A stretch of 64,000 nt of DNA, taken from the NCBI GenBank assembly GCA_041490445.1, contig JBGPTF010000006.1, positions 133,777 to 197,776 of the forward strand. The letters are read 5' to 3'. Made by a program: the position numbers and the translations under genes. The DNA comes from JBGPTF01 sp041490445. Lineage in GTDB: Bacteria; Acidobacteriota; Terriglobia; Acidiferrales; UBA7541. Positions 62,562-64,000 of the stretch are shown here, piece by piece (position 1 is the stretch's first letter; each line of letters opens with the position of its first letter). The notes beneath the pieces are model-generated. The model had not been told where the DNA came from. It worked only from the letters and a program-made list of their open reading frames with translations, and did no database searches.

Positions 62562-64000
62562 ATGAACACACCATGCCCAGGCACCAAGTCATTTTCCCCT
62601 AGTCGCGTTCCGAAAAACCGTCTGACGATTGCAAGCTCATGGATGGTGCTTCTCGTTCTTCTCCTCGTGAGCGTCGCCGCTGGCGGTCTTACCGGCTGTG
62701 GACAAGTGGGCGCGCAGAGCGCGCCATCCAGCCCGCCCAGCAACCCGCCTCCCCAGGGCGTTTGGGTGAACCCCGGCACGGTCGCCTTCAACAATGTCTC
62801 GGTGGGAAAGAACAGCACGCAGAACGTTACCGTCACCAACTCGACCGCCGCCGGCGTCAGCCTCACCCAGGCCACGCTCGCCGGCACCTCGTTCAGCCTC
62901 AGTGGCCTCGCCGTTCCGGCGACGCTCGCCCCCGGCGCATCCAGCACTTTCAGCCTGACGTTCTCTCCGGCTGGAGTGGGCACCGTGACGGGCACCCTGA
63001 AGCTGACGGACTCCGCCAACACCACGCCCTTGTCCGTGACCTTGTCCGGGACGGGAATGGCTCCCCAGATCGCCACCACTTCCTCGAGCCTGACTCTCGG
63101 GAACGTCACCGTCGGCACCAACGCCACGCAGAGTTTCGCGATTTCCAATTTCGGCAACGACACGCTTCACGTAAGCCAGATCGCCGCCTCCGGCACGGGA
63201 TTCACCGTCAGTTCCAAGCCATCGCTGCCGCTGTCACTGGACGCCAATCAGGCCGCGACCGTCACGATTCAATTCGCGCCCCAAAGTGCGGGCGCAGCCT
63301 CCGGAAACGTCACCATCACCAGCGACGCCAGTAACGGCACGTCCAAGACCGTTTCTCTGTCCGCAACGGGCACCGCGACGGCCACCCCTCATCTGGGGAT
63401 CAATCCAACCTCGGTTTCCTTCGGCAGCGTGACGACCGGCACGAGCAGCTCACAGACGATTACCATTTCCAATTCCGGCTCAGGCACGCTCAACGTCACG
63501 CAGCAAAGCGTCACCGGTGCCGGCTTCAGCGTGACTGGCTTGAACCTTCCGCTGGCACTCAGCGCCGGACAAAACAGCACGTTCAACGTCGTCTTTGCCC
63601 CGGCGTCGGCGGGCAGCGTGACGGGAAGCTTGAGCCTCACCAGCAATGATCTCTCCACGCCCACAGCATCCATCGCCCTGGCCGGCACCGGGCTTGCTCC
63701 GGCAACACCGTCCATCACTCTGAATCCAGCCAGTCTGAGCTTCGGAAGCGTGACAGTCGGCTCGAATTCGACTTTGAATTTCACCATCACCAACTCGGGG
63801 AGCGCGACTCTCAATGTGAGCCAGATTTCCATCGCCGGTACCGGCTTCACCCTGAGCATGGTTCCGACGCTGCCGCTGGCGCTCGCAGCCAATCAGTCCG
63901 CAACCGCCACCGTCAGGTTCGCGCCGCTGACCGCCACCGCCGCTTCGGGCACCGTCACCGTCAGCAGCGACGCCAGCAACGGAACAACGAAGACCGTCAC
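62562..64000 (+). CDS. ASH-repeat (choice-of-anchor D) lipoprotein, 3' partial
   Basis: The frame is open from the ATG at 62562 to the window end (479 residues seen). A signal peptide (WMVLLVLLLVSVAAGG) ends in the lipobox LTGC, so Cys46 is probably lipidated. A short Pro/Ser linker is followed by about four tandem ASH repeats of roughly 105 residues, starting near residues 66, 169, 277 and 384, with NPTSVSFGSV-type starts and GTG-type ends. Such repeats form extracellular beta-sandwiches with binding or spacer roles. The ATG at 62643 is a less likely start because it leaves no basic N-region. Confidence 0.85.
   Translation, partial: MNTPCPGTKSFSPSRVPKNRLTIASSWMVLLVLLLVSVAAGGLTGCGQVGAQSAPSSPPSNPPPQGVWVNPGTVAFNNVSVGKNSTQNVTVTNSTAAGVSLTQATLAGTSFSLSGLAVPATLAPGASSTFSLTFSPAGVGTVTGTLKLTDSANTTPLSVTLSGTGMAPQIATTSSSLTLGNVTVGTNATQSFAISNFGNDTLHVSQIAASGTGFTVSSKPSLPLSLDANQAATVTIQFAPQSAGAASGNVTITSDASNGTSKTVSLSATGTATATPHLGINPTSVSFGSVTTGTSSSQTITISNSGSGTLNVTQQSVTGAGFSVTGLNLPLALSAGQNSTFNVVFAPASAGSVTGSLSLTSNDLSTPTASIALAGTGLAPATPSITLNPASLSFGSVTVGSNSTLNFTITNSGSATLNVSQISIAGTGFTLSMVPTLPLALAANQSATATVRFAPLTATAASGTVTVSSDASNGTTKTV

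Noticed and set aside
62757..64000. CRISPR-like or satellite DNA repeat
   Set aside because: The periodicity comes from protein-level ASH repeats of about 105 residues; the DNA repeats are divergent and coding.

Overview
The window is a GC-rich bacterial chromosome segment, most likely from an acidobacterium (Acidobacteriota, Terriglobia-like). This rests on the gene mix: a two-half ThyX, many PilZ proteins, IPT/TIG and ASH-repeat secreted proteins, and an exopolysaccharide (EPS) locus of the XrtA/PEP-CTERM-associated type. No rRNA gene, CRISPR array or intact insertion sequence was found. Taxonomy is an inference from gene content.

Layout. 1-1000: tail of a membrane protein, a CuA (cytochrome oxidase subunit II-like) cupredoxin, a Cys-rich small protein and a strong terminator. 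1053-5114 (minus): lon and a CCA-adding enzyme. 5235-6977 (minus): a DNA-methylase remnant and a three-gene operon (membrane protein, thioredoxin-like protein, XRE regulator) with a clear promoter/operator. 7030-14487: housekeeping genes dinB, prmC, prfA, thyX and rpmE, interrupted by a Rieske oxygenase and small membrane proteins. 14659-20237: a c-di-GMP/signalling block (GGDEF-PilZ fusion, two PilZ proteins, a soluble histidine kinase, a sigma-54 response regulator). 20298-23172: comA-comB-ATP-grasp operon (phosphosulfolactate chemistry). 23413-26991: methyltransferase, CBS protein, PilZ protein and a receiverless sigma-54 activator. 27161-60069: the EPS locus. 60160-64000: a methyltransferase-kinase fusion and an ASH-repeat lipoprotein that runs off the window.

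The EPS locus holds an initiating sugar transferase, Wza-like export protein, outer-membrane barrel, Wzz, BY-kinase, Wzx, Wzy/ligase, six further glycosyltransferases, an O-acyltransferase, an AsnB amidotransferase, a formyltransferase, four NodB deacetylases (one fused to a degenerate formyltransferase) and secreted beta-helix proteins. It resembles a Wzx/Wzy pathway for a heavily modified amino-sugar polymer. No exosortase and no PEP-CTERM tail is visible here.

The main discovery is regulatory. A 16-bp palindrome, GTGAAA-N4-TTTCAC (or TTGCAC), recurs in the long intergenic regions. In the EPS locus it lies 70-105 bp upstream of strong sigma-54 (-24/-12) promoter matches. Weaker copies precede the GGDEF-PilZ and one PilZ gene. 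Two sigma-54 activators encoded here have near-identical recognition helices. Together these suggest a local sigma-54 regulon joining c-di-GMP signalling genes to EPS assembly.
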